From JAVBKE01 sp031554215 (GTDB taxonomy: Bacteria; Bacillota; Bacilli; JARBTR01): a stretch of 24,470 nt of DNA. The stretch spans positions 1-24,470 of the forward strand of contig JAVBKF010000201.1 of NCBI GenBank assembly GCA_031554215.1, read 5' to 3'. Position numbers and translations under genes: made by a program. Each line of letters begins with the position of its first letter. The stretch's first letter is position 1. Positions 23,101-24,470 of this stretch are shown here, one piece after another. The notes under the pieces are model-generated. The model saw nothing but the letters and a program-made list of their open reading frames with translations, was not told the origin of the DNA and did not search any database.

Positions 23101-24207
23101 TCAGTGCATATAACCGCCAGCATTGTCTGAATTAACCGCTTCATGTAGAGCAGCATTCAGCCCAGTGGCAATTAAATTCGCCATATCTTCAATAAAGCGA
23201 TCGACATCTTTCGGGGTCACCATCAAATTATGCCCAATTGGAGAGAGTACTTCATGAATCAATTGACGTTTCTCATTCTCCTCAAGTGTACCAACAACCC
23301 CCAGAAACAGTTGCTTATTCTCCTCACTGGGTGCATCACTCTCCCGTAACTTCTTTTTCCCGGTAAAATTCATTCCCGAAGGAGCAAGCGCTTGCGAAGG
23401 TCTACCAGCATCCCTGAGCTCTTTACCAAAATGTCGAAGGACAAAATCAATCGTGTCACTCGTGATTGAAACTGCATCAACTACAGTTGGCACACCTACC
23501 GAGAGTACGGGAATCCCCATCGTTTCACGTGAAATTTCTTTACGATGATTACCTACCCCTGAACCAGGATGGATTCCGGTATCCGTGAGTTGTATCGTGG
23601 CATTGACGCGTTCTATCGAACGTGATGCGAGTGCATCGACAATTACCAGAAATCCTGGGCTTGTTTTCTCGACAACACCACGGATGATATCACTTGTCTC
23701 GAGACCAGTTGTCCCCATCACACCTGGCGAGATCGCACTCACAGAACGATACCCTTCAGCAACACTATCGGGCTGGAGCCGAAACAAATGACTGGTCACC
23801 ATGACACTTTCAGCCACTCTAGGTCCTAGTGCATCGGGCGTTACTTGTAAATTACCCAAGCCTACGATTAAACAGGAGGCATCCCTTTCCACATTCATTT
23901 GTGTAAGCATCTTCTCAACTTGTGCAGTGAATGCCTTTTCGACCTGTCGTTGTGCCTCCGTGTTACTTTCGCGAACACCTTGCGCTTCAACCGTAACATA
24001 GAGACCTGGCTTCTTGCCGATTGCTTTCTCACCCTGTTTCAAGACAGTCACAGTCGTGACCTTAATCCCATCATTTTCTTCTATGTAAGTCTCCACGCCA
24101 TCAATAGCAGTTTGGTTTTCTGGCAATGTTGCCGTCGCCATTTCATTCGCCTCTATGGCAAGATCAGAACGGACTTGATACATGCTTAAATCAAGATTTT
24201 CAGTCAT
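23101..24207 (-). CDS. gpr: Germination protease Gpr
   Basis: 368 residues, the same length as B. subtilis GPR. It degrades small acid-soluble spore proteins at germination and is made as a zymogen in the forespore. The N-terminal propeptide would end within the conserved YQVR-SDLA site (10-17). The acidic catalytic residues correspond to D125 (TPDALGP) and D191 (VIVDALASRSIERV); STRONG family blocks are DTGIHPGSGVGN and GVPTVVDAVSITSDT. The frame extends to 24240, but GGAG seven bases before the ATG at 24207 and the length of homologues fix the start. A sigma-F/G-like promoter precedes it. Its presence implies an endospore former. Confidence 0.97.
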   Translation of the reverse strand: MTENLDLSMYQVRSDLAIEANEMATATLPENQTAIDGVETYIEENDGIKVTTVTVLKQGEKAIGKKPGLYVTVEAQGVRESNTEAQRQVEKAFTAQVEKMLTQMNVERDASCLIVGLGNLQVTPDALGPRVAESVMVTSHLFRLQPDSVAEGYRSVSAISPGVMGTTGLETSDIIRGVVEKTSPGFLVIVDALASRSIERVNATIQLTDTGIHPGSGVGNHRKEISRETMGIPVLSVGVPTVVDAVSITSDTIDFVLRHFGKELRDAGRPSQALAPSGMNFTGKKKLRESDAPSEENKQLFLGVVGTLEENEKRQLIHEVLSPIGHNLMVTPKDVDRFIEDMANLIATGLNAALHEAVNSDNAGGYMH

Positions 24208-24227
24208 AAGTAGCTCCTTTTTACTAC

Positions 24228-24258
24228 TCAGTATGTGCAAAACCGAGTCGCCTCATCC
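24228..24258 (-). promoter_or_regulatory. Forespore (sigma-G/F type) promoter of gpr
   Basis: Minus strand GGATG (24254-24258), 18-bp spacer, CATACTGA (24228-24235), close to the sigma-G pattern GHATR-N17/18-CATnHTA. It ends 20 bp before the gpr start. gpr is known to be transcribed by sigma-F and sigma-G in B. subtilis. Confidence 0.55.
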
Positions 24259-24354
24259 TTAGATCATCACCTGACATTAAGTCATTGCTTTAGTAGCATG
24301 TCCTTTGTCAATTCACGGTCTACTTACGGAAACCACTTTTCCATCCTAAACCAC

Positions 24355-24383
24355 TTGCAAAAAGTACTGTAGTTTGATAAAAT
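24355..24383 (+). promoter_or_regulatory. Divergent promoter leaving the window (rpsT position)
   Basis: Plus strand TTGCAA (24355-24360), 17-bp spacer, TAAAAT (24378-24383) with TG-n before it (extended -10). No start codon with a long frame follows before the window ends. In Bacillus the gene divergent from gpr is rpsT (ribosomal protein S20), so the leader of that gene is the likely content of 24390-24470. Confidence 0.6.
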
Positions 24384-24470
24384 AGCGGATGTTGTAATAA
24401 TTAAATTTTGAACAATGAATGGTTCATAAACACAAATATGGGGCAAGTACATGCTAGATAGTCGCCTCAG

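Noticed and set aside
1..24470. CRISPR arrays, tRNA/rRNA genes, riboswitches or a defence island
   Set aside because: No regularly spaced repeats with unique spacers, no cloverleaf or rRNA sequence, no T-box or riboswitch core, and no defence-type genes were seen on either strand.

Overview
The window looks like chromosomal DNA of a low-to-mid GC, spore-forming member of the Bacillales. It carries the sporulation genes gpr and spoIIP, a perfect CIRCE heat-shock operator, GGAGG-type ribosome sites and proteins that read as close relatives of Bacillus homologues. The species cannot be fixed from this sequence. Every intact gene is on the minus strand, so transcription runs from high to low coordinates.

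In transcription order, the right-hand core (24.2 to 6.9 kb) is the conserved block gpr - spoIIP - yqxA - lepA - hemW - hrcA - grpE - dnaK - dnaJ - prmA - rsmE. Three things interrupt it. A secreted acidic triple-repeat protein of unknown function lies between gpr and spoIIP. A ykuU/ykuV pair (2-Cys peroxiredoxin and thioredoxin-like protein) lies between yqxA and lepA, with a Fur/PerR-like box upstream. A decayed tyrosine-recombinase gene on the plus strand lies between lepA and hemW. The hrcA-grpE-dnaK-dnaJ unit starts from a consensus sigma-A promoter followed by the CIRCE element and ends at an intrinsic terminator after dnaJ. A promoter on the plus strand at the right edge points out of the window, where rpsT lies in Bacillus.

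After rsmE the usual Bacillus order stops. An MFS transporter and an M3-family oligoendopeptidase follow, and then an accessory islet (1 to 3.6 kb). The islet holds IS3-family transposase debris at both ends and a 719-bp IS66-derived element with recognisable terminal inverted repeats, an intact tnpB and only the last 46 codons of tnpC. It also holds a large secreted modular protein (signal peptide, five-residue repeats, carbohydrate-binding-like domain, InlB-type repeat, C-terminal dockerin) and a second, internally deleted copy of that gene.

Functionally, the core covers spore engulfment and germination (SpoIIP, Gpr), translation and ribosome or ribosomal-protein modification (LepA, PrmA, RsmE), haem delivery (HemW), protein folding (DnaK system) and peroxide defence (YkuU/YkuV). 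The most unusual parts are the dockerin protein with its deleted paralogue, the tnpB-only IS66 derivative, and the triple-repeat secreted protein with a candidate response-regulator site.
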